Shown in pieces: positions 51,343 through 62,490 of a stretch of 64,000 nt of DNA (positions within the stretch are counted from its first letter, which is position 1; the number at the start of each line of letters is the position of its first letter). A program made the position numbers and the translations under genes. This DNA comes from Bradyrhizobium lupini (GTDB lineage: Bacteria; Pseudomonadota; Alphaproteobacteria; Rhizobiales; Xanthobacteraceae), in assembly GCF_040939785.1 (NCBI RefSeq), contig NZ_CP162553.1, positions 7,762,319-7,826,318 on the forward strand, in the 5' to 3' direction. The notes beneath the pieces are model-generated. The model ran no database searches. It worked only from the letters and a program-made list of their open reading frames with translations, and had not been told where the DNA came from.

Positions 51343-53733
51343 TCAGCTGCCTGTTGAGGCTTTGATCTTCGTTGAATCATTGGTCTTTTCAGCCGGCTCT
51401 TTGGTTTCGACGGCCGCCTCTTTTGTTTCCGGATCCTGGGGGATTGCGTAGCCGTTTCGCCGCTTTCCGGCTTGGTCGTTGCCGCGGCTGCCGGTTCGGC
51501 CCTCGCTTTTCGCGGGAGCGCCGGCGATCGCAAAACGCATCCGCATCCAGGCGCCGCGCTGGCCCTCGCGGAAGTCCGAGGCATCCTTCAGCTCGATGCG
51601 CCCGCCATGGTCTTCCAGCACGCGACCGACGATCGCGAGCCCAAGGCCGGTGCCTTTGGCGCGTGTCGTCACATAGGGCTCGAGCAGGCGGGAGCGCGCC
51701 ACCTTGGGCAGGCCGATGCCGTTGTCGACGACGTCGATCAGCACGTCCTCGCCCTCGCGCGAGACCACGACGTCGATCCGGCCTTTGCCGAGCTCCTCCA
51801 GGGGGACCTGCTCGATCGCCTCGGTGGCGTTCTTGACGATGTTGGTGACGGCCTGCGAGATCAGCCGCCGGTCGAACTGGGCGCGCAGCGGGTCTTCCTT
51901 GAACTCGGCCTCGATATCGATCTCGGGGTGGGCGACCTTCATCAGGAACACCGCCTGCCGCACTGTGTCGGCGACGTCCTCACCCTCCATGACCGGCTTA
52001 GGCATCCGCGCAAAGCGCGAGAACTCGTCGACCATGCGGCGGATGTCGTCGACCTGACGCACGATGGTGTCGGTGCACTGTTCGAAGATCTGCTTGTCCT
52101 TGCCCTCCGTGATGTCCTTGCCGAATTTGCGGCGAATGCGTTCGGCGGAGAGCTGGATCGGGGTCAGCGGATTCTTGATCTCATGCGCGATGCGGCGCGC
52201 GACGTCGCCCCAGGCCGAGGTGCGTTGCGCCGAGACCAGTTCGGTGATGTCGTCGAGCGTGATGATGTAGCTGTCGTGCGGCTGGCTGGTCTTCTCGGCG
52301 CTGACGCGGACCGACAGATTGCGTTCCTGCCCGTCGCGCGTGATCGTGATCTGCCCTGCACCAGGCGCTGGGTCCCTTCCCGCGCCGTCTTCATCATCTC
52401 TTCGAGCTCGGGCAGCACGTCGGAGAGCGGATGGCCGAGCGTCTCGGCTTCGGAGTGACCGATCAGCTTTTCGGCGGAACGGTTGAGAATGCCGACGCTG
52501 CCTGAGGTATCCACGCCGATGATGCCGGCGCTGGCGGACGACAGCACCGCCTCGATGAAGCGGCGGCGGCTGTCGATGAGCTCGCTGGCGTTGACGAGCT
52601 CGTCGCGCTGGCTACGCAACTCCTCCGTCATCTTGTTGAAGGTCTCACCCAGCTGGGCGAGGTCGCCTTCCGACTGGTGCACCGGCACTTTCACATGGAG
52701 ATCGCCCGTCGAGACCGTCTGGGCCGCGTTCATCAGCCGTCGGATCGGCGAGACCAGCGAGTTGGCGAAGTTGAGGCCGATCAGCACCGAGGCCATCAGG
52801 ATGGTCAGCGCGATCACAGCGAACATCAGCGCGAACGCGACCTGGATGCCGAGCCGGCGCGACCTCGATCTGGGCGTATTCGGCGACGCTGACCTCGGTC
52901 TGCTTGAGCTGGTTGACGACATTCGGATCGAGCGGCCGTGCGACGTAGAGGAATGTGTCACTGAAGGCGCGCAAGCGGACCACCGCGGCGACGAAGCTGC
53001 ATCGGGCAGCACCGCGATCTCGGGTTCGGATCTGTTGACGTTGCTGAGGAAGTCCGGTGCCGGCGGCGAATAGGCCAGCCGCATGCCGGTGTCGGCGGAT
53101 CTGGAGAATGTTGGTGTTCTTGTCGATGATCATCGCGCCCGGCAAATTGCGCGAGGCGGCGCTGGACGTCAGCAATTCGCGAAACGAGCGGCGATCCTGG
53201 TCGTAGAGCGGCCGCGCGTGGGCGATGTCGTTGGCCATGCCGAGAATGTCGCCCCGGATCAGCTGCGCATGGTCCTGCATGTAAGCCCGCGCGATCGTCA
53301 GTGAATTCTGGATCACCTCCTTGGTCGGGCCGGAGAACAGGCGGTCGAGGCCGCGCTCGATGGTGACGTTGGCGACGACGGCGACCAGCACCGCCGGCAG
53401 CACCGCCACGATCGAGAACAGGCTGACGATCTGGACATGGAGGCGCGCCGCCGCCCTGCCCCGCCGTCGCGCCAGGATCAGCTGCCAGAGCTCGCGGATG
53501 ATGATGCCGACCAGCAGCAGGATGGTGGCTGCGTTGCTCAGATAGAACGAACGGACAACTTGCGGCGTCAGTTCGATGCTGGTGAGGCCGGTCAGGACCA
53601 GGAAGGTGAGCAAGGCCGACAGCAGCGCCAGCGCCACGGCGAACGGCGCCAGCCAGCGTCGCGCCGACCAACGCCGGGGCTCTTCTGCTGGGGCCGTGTC
53701 AAAGGATGCGGCCGAGGTGTCTGCGCTGGTCAT
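51343..53733 (-). CDS. ntrY: Sensor histidine kinase NtrY, four frameshifts
   Basis: NtrY is the membrane kinase partner of NtrX, sensing nitrogen or redox state. Frames assemble into about 790 residues: N-terminal spans (FLVLTGLTSIELTPQVVRSF, SLFSIVAVLPAVLVAVVANV), a periplasmic domain, a HAMP domain (LVSPIRRLMNAAQTVSTGDL), a PAS domain (SASAGIIGVDTSGSVGILNR), HisKA with [20 protein letters not shown] (phospho-His) and an ATPase end with DNGIGLPKVARSRLLEPY and GTGLGLAIVGRVLEDHGG. Breaks are near 53092 (one extra C), 52995, 52862 and 52362 (one base missing each). I take them as sequence errors. Confidence 0.9.
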
Positions 53734-53907
53734 TCCGGCAATGGGTGCTGAAAACGGGGAGCCGCGGCGGGCGGCTACTGATGTATTCGTACCACATTGT
53801 TGCCGAATTGCGACAATTCCGCGGCGTCACCGCCGCGACTGACCCGCGCATCCACAGCGACATGCCGGAGAGTGGGAACGGATCCTGGCCCCGGCGGCTT
53901 GACCAGC

Positions 53908-54054
53908 ATGCACAAGTTCTTTCTCGCAATGATGGTATCGGCCGTGCTGCTGCTGATTGTGGCGGCGGACCTGCTGGTCAATGGTCTCGGGGTGCAGGAG
54001 CCCAATGCGAACGTCGCCAGCGCAATACAGGTCTCAGGCCGGTTTGTCAGATAG
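53908..54054 (+). CDS. 48-residue membrane protein between ntrC and ntrY
   Basis: The ATG at 53908 encodes 48 residues: a short head (MHKFF), one strong span (LAMMVSAVLLLIVAADLLVN) and a polar tail with QEPNANVASAIQVSGR. It runs opposite to the ntr operon in the 483-base ntrC-ntrY gap. No clear binding site is visible, so the case rests on composition and uninterrupted frame in an otherwise gene-free gap. I recognise no family. Confidence 0.4.
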   Translation: MHKFFLAMMVSAVLLLIVAADLLVNGLGVQEPNANVASAIQVSGRFVR

Positions 54055-54090
54055 GTGAGGCCGCGTCCCGCGGCTGAAATCACCTTTTTG

Positions 54091-54109
54091 AATGTTCCTG
54101 CGGAACATT
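54091..54109. repeat. Perfect 8-bp inverted repeat after ntrC
   Basis: AATGTTCC-TGC-GGAACATT is a perfect palindrome with a three-base loop, 107 bases past the ntrC stop and 37 bases past the small membrane protein gene. On the minus strand it is followed by CAAAAAGG, so it is not a typical T-run terminator for ntrC; on the plus strand it is followed by TTTCAG. It may be a weak terminator or a regulator site. Confidence 0.4.
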
Positions 54110-54216
54110 TCAGTTCGATCGGACTTTCTGCTCACCGCGTCAGCCACGACGGCCAACGCGATCGGACAGGCTCAGCTCCGCTTGGTAGGGGAGCTGAGCC
54201 ACCGGCCGTTGCGGGG

Positions 54217-55658
<1,442 letters not shown>

Positions 55659-55667
55659 CGTTAATCC

Positions 55668-56860
55668 TCATTTCGCCCCCTGTGACGCAGACGACGACTT
55701 CCCGGCAGAGCCGCCGTGACTGTTTTTGACGGCATGTTTCACCGATGTGGAATAGAGGTTCGGCATTTCCACGCGGAAGGTTGTCTTGCGCGGCTGAGAT
55801 CTGCATTCGATGATGCCCCCAGATCCCCGATAATCTTTGCGACTAAGGTGAGGCCCAGACCGGAGCCGGTCTGTTTAGTGGTGACGAAGGGATCGAACAG
55901 GTTTGGCAGAAGATCGTCCGGCACGCCTTATCCCCGTTGTCCTTCACGCAGAATTCGAGCGGTAGGGATACACGCGGATTTTTTGACCGGGGACTGACAG
56001 GCGGACGCCGGGGCGAAACGCGGTGGTGAGCTGGATTTCACCGTCGGGAACGATGATCAGCGCTTCGGCGGCGTTCTCACCAGGTTGAGGAACACCTGGA
56101 TGAGCTGGTCCTGGTTCGCCAGCACCGGCGGCAGCGAGGGATCGTAGTCCTCGACGAAGCGGATGCGGCGCAAAGCCGGATTGCGCCAGCCGTTTGACGT
56201 GATCGAGCACCGAATGGATGTTGACGGGGCCGCGCACCACGGGGCGCTCGTCGCCGAACACCTCCATGCGGTCGACCAGCGTCACGATGTGGTCGGCCTC
56301 GTCGCAGATCAGCTCGCGTCAGCATGCGGTCTTCCGAGGAGGCCTGCTGCTCCAGGAGCTGCGCCGCGCCGCGGATGCCCGAGAGCGGGTTCTTGATCTC
56401 GTGCGCCAGCATCGCGGCGAGCGCGATCGCCGAGCGCGCGGCGCTGCGATGGGTGAGCTGGCGGTCCATGGTGTCGGCGATGGAGCGCTCCTGGAGCATC
56501 ACCACGATATGGCCGGGCCGTTCCGTGACGGGGGCAACGTGCAGATCGACCTGGCGGTCCCCGCCCATGCGGGGCGTGCCCAGATCGACCTTGTACTCGT
56601 TGACAGGTGCATTCGACGAACGCACCTGGTCGATCAGCGCCAGCAAGGGGCTGCCAACGGCAGTAGCTCTTTCAGCGACTGCCGCTTCAAGAACTGCGTC
56701 GAGATATCGAAGAAGGCTTCGGTTGCGATGTTGGCGGCGACGATTTTGCCGTCCGGCCCGATCATCAGCACGGGATTGGGAAGTGCGTCCAGATGGCATC
56801 GCCGTCGGACGGAAACGGCCGACGATGTTCAGCAACTGAGCTCCTGCAGCGGCGCTCCAT
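55668..56860 (-). CDS. ntrB: Nitrogen sensor kinase/phosphatase NtrB (NR-II), many frameshifts
   Basis: NtrB is the soluble kinase that phosphorylates or dephosphorylates NtrC under control of PII. Pieces give a PAS domain ([20 protein letters not shown] after adding one G at about 56790, then [20 protein letters not shown]), HisKA with [20 protein letters not shown] (phospho-His), and an ATPase domain ending [20 protein letters not shown]. The C-terminal tail runs [15 protein letters not shown] to the stop at 55668. Breaks occur about every 100-200 bases. The start is not certain: ATG 56860 fits the PAS order, ATG 56886 is in another frame. Confidence 0.85.
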
Positions 56861-56883
56861 GCGAAGTCGTCGAAGGCATCTTG

Positions 56884-57830
56884 CATGACCGGTGAACGAG
56901 GTGGGATCCTCCGAGGTGAGGATTTTTTGGCGCCAGGATTTCAGCTTCTCGGCCGGCGCACGGCTCCCATCGGCCGCGACGTCGAGCGCCCAGCCCAGAT
57001 GTTTTCGCGCGTGCCGCAGCCCGATGCGCAGGCCGTAGAGCGCGCAGACGCCTTCATAAAGCGTGCGCACATAATGCAGCAGCGTCTCGAGCGGCGGCGT
57101 GGCTTCCACGCCCCACCCTTGAGGCGGCGGCCGATCTGGCCGGGCAGCCAGGGCTGGCTCTGCGCGCCGCGGCCGATCATCACGGCATCGGCGCCGGAGG
57201 CCTTTAACGCCGCGAGGGCCTTCTCGTAGTGGTGATGTCGCCATTGACGACGAGCTGAATGGAGATGGCCTCGCGTACGGCGCGGATCGCATCCCAATCG
57301 GCCTCGCCCTTGTAGAACTGGCAGCGGGTGCGGCCGTGCACGACGAGCTTGATGCCTGATGCCTGTGCGCGCCGCGCCAGTTCCTGGTGTTGCGGGTGCG
57401 GTCGTCCCAGCGATTGCATCTTCAACGCTCGGCACCTTCACCGCCGCGATCGTCGCTTCGATCAGGCTGACGGCGTGGTCGAGGTCGCGCATCAAGGCGG
57501 AACCGGACTGGCCGCCGGTGACGTGACGAGCCGGACAGCCCATGTTGATGTCGATGATATCGGCGCCTTCGGCTTCAGCGATCCGGGCGCCTCCGCCATC
57601 CAATGCGTCTCGCACCTGGCGAGCTGGACCACGTGGGGACCGATCCCCGTGGCTGCAGCGCAACACCGACAAGGCGATGGCCATTGGCGAGCCCGTCGCT
57701 GGCCGTCATTTCTGGACACCACCAGACCGGCCCCGCACCCGCGGCAAGCCGGCGGACGGGCGAGTCGGGTCACCCCGGACATCGGTGCCAGGAAGACCGG
57801 GGTGGCGACATCAATATCGCCTATCTTCAA
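56884..57830 (-). CDS. dusB: tRNA-dihydrouridine synthase (NifR3/DusB), frameshifted
   Basis: This flavoenzyme reduces uridine in the tRNA D-loop and traditionally heads ntrBC in rhizobia as nifR3. Pieces show [20 protein letters not shown] (FMN-binding start), [18 protein letters not shown] (with the catalytic Cys), [20 protein letters not shown], and [19 protein letters not shown]. The helical end is [20 protein letters not shown]. Several one-base breaks are visible (for example near 57760, 57590, 57430, 57230, 57110). Both ends are approximate: a TTG at 57830 is the only in-frame start seen, and the stop overlaps the ntrB start region. Confidence 0.82.
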
Positions 57831-57905
57831 TGGCTTAGAGCTCGATACTACCGAGTCACAGGGGTCTCGTTGCGCTGGCAGCGCCTGATCGCGCCTGCCA
57901 TGACC

Positions 57906-57934
57906 TATCTTGCGCACAATTCTTGTGCAGTCAA
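57906..57934 (-). promoter_or_regulatory. Promoter of dusB-ntrBC with NtrC-type operator in the spacer
   Basis: On the minus strand, TTGACT (57934-57929) and AAGATA (57911-57906) are spaced by exactly 17 bases, a plausible sigma70 promoter. The spacer contains the symmetric sequence GCACAA-TTC-TTGTGC (57914-57928, read on the plus strand). It matches the NtrC operator layout GCAC-N7-GTGC of the form TGCACYA-N3-TRGTGCA. Placement between -35 and -10 predicts that NtrC blocks its own operon, as in autoregulated ntrBC operons of other bacteria. Confidence 0.6.
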
Positions 57935-58110
57935 GCGTCATGCCTACAGTTTAGACAGTTCTGCAAAATCTTTCAAGTGCAGTGTGCAGCAAAATGCTGT
58001 TTCCCACAATCCGGGGAAACCCCCTTTAAGCTGCGGGCCTGCTGTGCTATGAGGCATGCGGCGATCACCCCACCCCCGACTCTTCATCACCAAATGAGTA
58101 TTTGAGACTT

Positions 58111-59284
<1,174 letters not shown>

Positions 59285-59289
59285 GCGGC

Positions 59290-59882
59290 AGCGACGCACG
59301 CGCACTCTCCCGCTCGCTGCTCGATTTGTGCCGGATGCGCAAGCTGACGATCGCGACCGCGGAGTCCTCACCGGTGGTCTCGTCGCGGGCGCGCTGACCG
59401 ACATCCCCGGCTCCTCCGACGTCATCGATCGCGGCTTCGTCACCTATTCCAACGACGCCAAGCGCGCGATGCTCGGGGTCGAGGCACGCTCACCAATTTC
59501 GGCGCCGTCAGCAAAGAGACCGCAACAGCTATGGCGGTCGGTTTGCTGGAGCGTGCCGGCGTCGATCTTGTGGTCGCGTCACCGGCATCGCCGGCCCCGG
59601 GGGTGCAACGCCTGGCAAGCCGTTAGGCCTCGTGCACTTCGCCGCTGCCGCGCGCGCGACGGACGCATCGTCCATCGCGAGCATCGCTTTGGCGGCATGG
59701 GCCGCACCGCCGTGCGTCAGCGCTCCGTGGTCGGGGCGCTGCGCATGCTGATGGATCTCGCCCGCGGCCCGCAAGCTACGGCCAAGCCGAAACGTGCCGC
59801 CGCAGGACCCGCAGCGCCTGCGCCTGCGCGTGACACGATCACCGCGCCGGCACGCGGCAGGGCGCGCAGGCCGCCGCGCTGA
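59290..59882 (+). CDS. CinA-like nicotinamide-nucleotide amidase (PncC), frameshifted
   Basis: The C-terminal CinA domain protein (about 195 residues) deamidates NMN to NaMN in pyridine-nucleotide recycling. Pieces give [75 protein letters not shown] and [20 protein letters not shown]. The end is a Pro/Ala/Arg-rich tail finishing at 59882. Breaks lie near 59370, 59490 and 59575. The 5' end overlaps or touches ispDF, and the start codon is not resolved. Confidence 0.75.
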
Positions 59883-59917
59883 CCGCGGGGGTGAGATCCG
59901 CCACGCAGCCGCGCGAG

Positions 59918-60135
59918 TTAAGCACTCACGTGATCGAGCACGTACTGCTTGATCGCGCTGTGATTGACGATGGCTGCGCCCCACACCAGCCCGTAGCGAC
60001 TTGACCTTTCCCGCCATGGTGGTGACCTCGACGTCATTGCCGATGTGGAAGGGTCGAAAGCAGCAGCATGACGCCGGCGGCGATGTTGGAGAGTGGGCCT
60101 GTCACGCCAGACCAACGGGAGGCAACATTGCCCGT
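59918..60135 (-). pseudogene. Mechanosensitive channel (MscS-type) fragment
   Basis: Minus-strand pieces read GPLSNIAAGVMLLL, FHIGNDVEVTTMAGKVKS and VWGAAIVNHSAIKQYV. These are recognisable bits of the conserved pore helix and beta domain of MscS-family channels, but only about 70 residues of a protein of at least 270 remain. The bits lie in different frames, and about 20 residues normally between AGKVKS and VWG are absent. Whether this is a true relic or a badly sequenced gene end cannot be told; no N-terminal MscS spans follow upstream. Confidence 0.45.
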
Positions 60136-60245
60136 GCGATGACGCCGCTGGAGATCGAGCAGGCCGCGTTATGGCGCCTCGCAGCCGCCGGAGGGGTGAG
60201 GCGGTGGATTGGGTTCTTGGCACGCCTGCTCTCCCCATCGTCAGC

Positions 60246-60316
60246 GCAGCGAAGCAATCCAGATCTTCCGCAGAGGGATTCGCGATTGCTTCGTCGCAAG
60301 GGCTCTTCGCAATGAA
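60246..60316. repeat. Bradyrhizobium/Rhodopseudomonas repeat (AGCGAAGCAATCCAGA type)
   Basis: The element reads CAGCGAAGCAATCCAGA, then a short loop, then GATTGCTTCGTCGCAAGGGC and TCTTCGCAATGA. I recognise this as a frequent intergenic palindrome of Bradyrhizobium and relatives. It sits between the MscS relic and the ratA-like gene, with arms GCGAAGCAATC (60249-60259) and GATTGCTTCGT (60284-60294). Confidence 0.65.
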
Positions 60317-60345
60317 GGAGGAGAGAGCGTGCCCGTCCGCAACCA

Positions 60346-60819
60346 CTACGACGACACCAGCTTCCGCCGTCCGTAGGATCGCATCCGCTCCGCTCCTCGA
60401 AGGCGATGGAAAATCGCGCGAACGCGGCGTGGAACATCGAGCCCATCAGGAGCGCCAGCATGCGGCTCTTGAACTCGTAGGGGTGTGCGAAGCCGATATC
60501 GCAAACGTTCTCGCCTTTGGGCGCCTCGAACGTCCAACGGTTTTCCAGATTGCTGTGGAGATCGTGCGATATTCGACCAGATCTTCAAATTGGCGCGGTC
60601 GAGCGTCACGCGGCTGGTGAAGGATTCCTGGCCAGCTTGAAACACACCGTCATGTCCGCGACCAGCACCTCGGTGCCGTCGGGTTTCCGCCATGCGTTTT
60701 TGACCTTCAGGGGGCTGCACAGCGGCACAACCTGCAGGTAGCGCTCGACGTCAGCGACCAGATCAAACATCTCGGACGCGCTGTGATCGACACGACGCTT
60801 GCTCGAAAAAATTGGGCAT
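60346..60819 (-). CDS. RatA/Coq10-like START-domain protein, frameshifted
   Basis: The protein of about 150 residues belongs to the polyketide-cyclase/START group that includes RatA (ribosome association) and mitochondrial Coq10 (ubiquinone binding). Pieces: [53 protein letters not shown], and an end rich in Arg ([13 protein letters not shown]). An extra T in a T run after the ATG (60819) and at least three more breaks disturb the frame. In alphaproteobacteria this gene usually follows lipA directly, as here. The Coq10-like role is more likely than toxin activity. Confidence 0.75.
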
Positions 60820-60821
60820 GG

Positions 60822-61775
60822 CGATCCAGCGCGGCGCTTCGCTGCCCGCGCGGCCTTCAGTTTCGCAAAATCCTCGCCGGCATGATGCGACGAATAGAGC
60901 GGGGTCGCAGACACCATCAGGAAACCCTGTGTAGGCGACCTTCTCGTAGGACGAAAACTCGTCCGGCGGCACGTAGCGCATCACGGCGTGATGCTTGCGG
61001 GTCGGCTGGAGATATTGCCCGATGGTCAGGAAATCGACGTCGGCGGAACGCAGATCGTCCATCACCTGCTGCACCTCGTAGCGCCCCTCGCCGAGGCCGA
61101 CCGATGCCGGACGTGGTGAAGATGGTGGGATCGAGCTCCTTGACCCGCTGCAACAGCCGGATCGAACGGGGTAGCGCGCGCCCGGCCGCACCGTGAGATA
61201 GCACGACGGCACGGTCTCGAGATTGTAGTTGAACACGTCGGGCTTCGCCGCGACGACGACCTCCAGCGCCTCCTCCTTGCGCAGGAAGTCGGGCGTCAGG
61301 ATCTCGATCGCGGTCGAGGCGCACGCGGCGCGGATCGCGCGGATGGTCTGGGCGAAATGCTCGGCGCCGCCGTCTGCGAGAGTCTCGCGGTCCACGGAGG
61401 TGATGACGACATGGGCAAGGCCGCTTGGCCACAGCCTCGCCGACGTTCTGGGGGGCGGCCGCGTCAAGTGCATTCGGATGCCGGTCTTGAGTTGCAGAAG
61501 GCCAGGCGCGGGTGCAGGTGTGCCCGCGATCAGGAAGGTCGCGTGGTTTTTGTCCCAGCACTCGCGATACTCGGGCAGCCCGCCTCCTCGCACACCCGTA
61601 TGTAGCCGCGACATGGCGCGCACGATGTTGCGCGCGGTCGGCATAGCCGCGGGTGCCGGGCGCGTTGCGGCAGCCGGATCCAGTCCGGCTTCGGCGGCGA
61701 AGCGGAATCGGGCCAGTTCACCGTTCGGGGTGACGTGGCCGGGGGGTTCGAGATGGTATCGACGATAACGACCAT
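60822..61775 (-). CDS. lipA: Lipoyl synthase, frameshifted
   Basis: This radical SAM enzyme inserts two sulfurs into octanoyl-E2 to make lipoyl groups. Pieces give the N-terminus [20 protein letters not shown] of the auxiliary-cluster Cys motif, HTCTRA plus AFCN of the radical SAM CxxxCxxC motif (split by a missing base), [56 protein letters not shown] and [20 protein letters not shown]. The chain ends about [10 protein letters not shown] near 60830. At least six breaks are present. Missing motif residues are read as errors, not loss of function. Confidence 0.88.
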
Positions 61776-61903
61776 GGGGTGTCCGGTCTGACCAAGTCCT
61801 ACCTAGTCGGTCTGGCCGGGCATCGCAACCTGGCTGGCACCGCTTAGGGAACATGGCAGATATGGGCAATATCCTGCTCTGTTCTCTGGCGATTCTCCCT
61901 CGA

Positions 61904-62488
61904 ATGGCTCCAGTCTCGAAGACCTCTACGCCTCGGCTCGGCAAAGCCCTGAAGCGTACCTTTTCGCGCGCAGGTCGCGCCCGATCTGATCGGTGCGACC
62001 ATGCTGGTCACGGCGTTGGCGGGATCATCGTCGAGGTCGAGGCCTATCATCGAGTACCGAGCCGGCGGCGTACTCCACGGCCTGACGCCGCGGAACCGCG
62101 TGATGTTCGGCCCGCCGGGATGGTCTATGTCTACCGCTCCTACGGCATCCACTGGCGTGTGAACTTCGCCCGCGAGGAAGAGGCCCGGCCAGCGCCGTGC
62201 TGATCCTGCGCGCTGGAGCCGACCCACGGACACCGCCGCGATGCGGCGCCGCCATCTCCAGGATTTGCACACTTTCAGCGCGGGCCTGGGCAAGCTGACC
62301 GAAGCGCTCGGCATCACCATCGCGCGTCGCCGCCTTGCCGCTCAAGGTCCGCCGATCGCGCTGCATGCGCGGACGGAGAGGACGTCGGGGGCGGCCGGCA
62401 TCCGGATCGGCATCACCAAGGCGGTCGAGCTGCCCTGGCGCTATGGTGTCAGGGGCTCGAAAATTCCTCAAGGCCGCTCTCGGGGTAA
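61904..62488 (+). CDS. DNA-3-methyladenine glycosylase (Mpg/AAG family), frameshifted
   Basis: The base-excision repair glycosylase has about 195 residues. Pieces: [23 protein letters not shown] (catalytic Glu in the VEAYH motif), [18 protein letters not shown] (the VYxxYGxH motif), [27 protein letters not shown] and the end WRYGVRGSK with a TAA at 62486. Breaks lie near 61970, 62050, 62190 and 62340. ATG 61904 gives a normal N-terminus; in-frame ATGs at 61853 and 61862 add a hydrophobic leader. The 3' end almost touches the convergent valS end. Confidence 0.8.
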
Positions 62489-62490
62489 GC

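Noticed and set aside
60346..60819. Toxin-antitoxin interpretation of the RatA-like gene
   Set aside because: No partner gene; the lipA-linked copy in alphaproteobacteria is better viewed as a Coq10/START protein.
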